Shown here piece by piece: positions 63,301-64,000 of a stretch of DNA of 64,000 bases. The notes under the pieces were generated by a model that made no database searches, was not told where the DNA came from, and saw only the letters and a program-made list of their open reading frames with translations. Each line of letters begins with the position of its first letter. Positions within the stretch are counted from its first letter, which is position 1. The stretch is from Colwellia sp. (lineage in GTDB: Bacteria; Pseudomonadota; Gammaproteobacteria; Enterobacterales; Alteromonadaceae): NCBI GenBank assembly GCA_013215385.1, contig JABSOY010000002.1, positions 34,980 through 98,979 on the forward strand. Reading direction: 5' to 3'. A program made the position numbers and the translations under genes.

Positions 63301-64000
63301 CGCAGTTCACACAACTTGAGACGGTTGATTCAGCGTTAGTTATGGCGAAGGTATTCGCGGGCAGTCAGCAATTGGTGGGGTATGTAAAACCAAGAGATGC
63401 GCTGGTAGAAACCGAACTAGCTGACTATGTTGCAGTAGCGAAAGCATTGTTAGCGCAACAGTTACCTGAGTACATGATACCTGGCATCATTATGCTGGTT
63501 GATGAATGGCCATTAACACCGAACGGCAAGGTAGACAGAAAAGCGTTACCAATGCCGGATGGCAGTGCACTGCAAAGCGAGTATATCGCGCCTGTAACTG
63601 AAACAGAGCAAGTACTCGTGGATGTTTGGGCTGGGCTTTTAAACATCGAAGCTAAATCTATCAGTACCACAGCAAACTTCTTTGAGTTAGGGGGGCACTC
63701 ACTGCTATCGATACGCTTAGTATCAGACATTCGCACCCGCTGTGGGGTGGAAATCTCTGTCCAGAGTATATTTAACAATGCAACGTTACAAGCCTTGGCG
63801 AGGGTGATTGAGCAAGGTAGCCAAACGGTAGTTCGCCCTCCATTACTGGCTGTAAAGAGAGAGAGTGACAAGGTCCCCGTCTCTTTTGCCCAGCAGCGGT
63901 TGTGGTTTATCGATAGCCTGCAAGGAGGTTCACCGGAATATAACATGCCGATGGCATTTGAGATTGAAGGTCAACTGAATACTACTTTGTTGACAGATGT
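60381..64000 (+). CDS. NRPS, TubC-C-A-PCP-C..., continues past the right edge
   Basis: At least 1206 codons, open to the end of the window. ATG at 60381 with AAAGG upstream. TubC docking (1-55; LAILNHKGVRLYLDQGKL), condensation domain (about 80-525; SFSQQRLWFIDSL, HHIASDG at 210-216, a normal LCL-like core), adenylation domain (about 550-1050; YVIYTSGSTGQPKGVM, FDIFIEE, NSYGPTEATVT), carrier Ser1107 (ELGGHSLLS), then a second condensation domain starting SFAQQRLWFIDSL. The pocket by hand is D-I-E-S-I-G-S-V-T-K, identical to that of the previous NRPS, so a second Lys-like residue is expected. Part of the A domain is nearly identical in DNA to that of the previous protein. Terminal domains and any thioesterase are outside the window. 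Confidence 0.9.
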   Translation, partial: MKETRLFLAILNHKGVRLYLDQGKLKSQSPKDGINKDERAYIKENKQLIIQYLETLSRNNAKSLGKSIVRQNSNKGLLSFSQQRLWFIDSLQGGSAEYNMPVAFEVAGQLNLALVTDIFNTILERHEVLRTLYVEDNGETLQHIRSMSDVAFDIKVEDLSHLVDETLERQVRHLVEIDITSPFNLATDLMLRVSYVKKTTETGVMIFNMHHIASDGWSMEVLIKEFFALYGAFSQGQTNPFPELEIQYADYAHWQREYLKGEVLESQLSYWEKQLDELPAVHSLPLDHARPEIKKHEGAVITGELPATIARQLLAVAKQHQLTPFMLLHGALSLLLSRHSNTADIVIGTPVANRLQAELEPLIGFFVNTLVLRADTNHDSLSDYFAHIRQVHLDAQSNQDVPFEQLVERLKAPRSTAHSPLFQIMMATNTDFGLNDGSEMALFTLPDVDIQPYQSDLIQAKFDLSVDLNISEQGVGLNWNYDTSLFTEQHIVQLNKHLCRLLEGLSQTQGRSTQAPYALPMLSAGEVQHLVHELNDSATVYPKDKCIHELFEQQAQDNPENVAVVFEDKQLTYKQLNQKANQLAHYLKAHHDITPDTLVGLCVDRSLEMVIGILAILKAGGAYVPLDPSYPQARLSYMLEDAGLDVVLNQRHVQSVLADFKGSIHVLDGLSHTENHFCAEYANNNLKVTGLTSTSLAYVIYTSGSTGQPKGVMIEHAALVNYQEHIKVAYGLTRADNFLQFSNISFDIFIEEFFGALCQGGQLTLRDEACKTGMKEFVSFCNQFEVTVVSLPTAFWAQLVSTKEKLASTLLRVVIVGGEALSISTVQHHYQLFSTDVALINSYGPTEATVTATSYMTSSADGLSKVVPIGKANINNQLFVMDQDNGLCPLSCIGELYIGGKGLARGYLNRPELTSIIFIDNPFYDESKPNSSPRLYKTGDLVRYLPDGNLAFIGRADDQVKIRGFRIELGEVEAQFTQLETVDSALVMAKVFAGSQQLVGYVKPRDALVETELADYVAVAKALLAQQLPEYMIPGIIMLVDEWPLTPNGKVDRKALPMPDGSALQSEYIAPVTETEQVLVDVWAGLLNIEAKSISTTANFFELGGHSLLSIRLVSDIRTRCGVEISVQSIFNNATLQALARVIEQGSQTVVRPPLLAVKRESDKVPVSFAQQRLWFIDSLQGGSPEYNMPMAFEIEGQLNTTLLTD

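Noticed and set aside
1..64000. tRNA, rRNA and CRISPR arrays
   Set aside because: I looked for conserved T-loop motifs, rRNA segments and regularly spaced repeats and saw none.

Overview
The window reads as an AT-rich marine gammaproteobacterium of the Alteromonadales, most like Colwellia, Thalassotalea or Thalassomonas. This is inferred from gene content (LytS/LytTR regulators, M61 peptidase, TonB receptor, DUF3857 transglutaminase protein) and base composition, not from a marker gene. Nothing was searched against a database; all assignments are from motifs read by eye.

Region 1 (1-14.4 kb) is mostly chromosomal housekeeping: the 3' end of a TonB-dependent receptor, an M61 lipoprotein peptidase, a proline iminopeptidase, a LytTR response regulator with its histidine kinase, a second near-copy of that kinase, two CPBP membrane proteases with small membrane peptides, a Cys-rich CWC protein, a large transglutaminase-like membrane protein and a periplasmic solute-binding protein.

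Region 2 (14.5-20.5 kb, minus strand) is a compact locus that I do not recognise. A unit made of an exported ~145-aa protein with a C-x-x-C motif, a tiny Sec-type peptide gene and a hairpin occurs twice, directly upstream of a MacA/MacB-like tripartite export system. The first peptide gene (49 codons, mature part with C-x4-C) is intact; the second is decayed. This looks like a small secreted-peptide system.

Region 3 (21-64 kb, running off the right edge) is a nonribosomal lipopeptide cluster: Sfp/EntD-type phosphopantetheinyl transferase, a second MacAB-like exporter, a type II thioesterase, TonB-like protein, two SyrP-like Fe/2-oxoglutarate hydroxylases, a JmjC/cupin hydroxylase, a VOC enzyme, a fatty acyl-AMP ligase with carrier protein, a SyrD/PvdE-type exporter, five NRPS proteins each starting with a TubC-like docking domain, and a PaaK-like ligase coupled to a SufS-like enzyme. 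A possible line is: fatty acid, module with an A domain lacking the usual Asp235, a basic residue (perhaps 2,4-diaminobutyrate), Ala, a split module loading perhaps an acidic residue, then two modules with identical Lys-like pocket residues. No terminal thioesterase is inside the window. Fur-like sites upstream of the PPTase and thioesterase genes, SyrP-like hydroxylases and MacAB/PvdE-type exporters make a siderophore-like acyl peptide a reasonable but unproven guess.

The most unusual feature is in the 3220-aa NRPS: an entire EctB-type (diaminobutyrate) class III aminotransferase is inserted in frame inside the first adenylation domain, between motifs A5 and A6. I know of no described aminotransferase-interrupted adenylation domain; it could make or modify the amino acid that the same domain loads. 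Between regions 2 and 3 and around 28-31 kb lie an intradiol dioxygenase, an IS30-type transposase remnant and intergenic palindromes.
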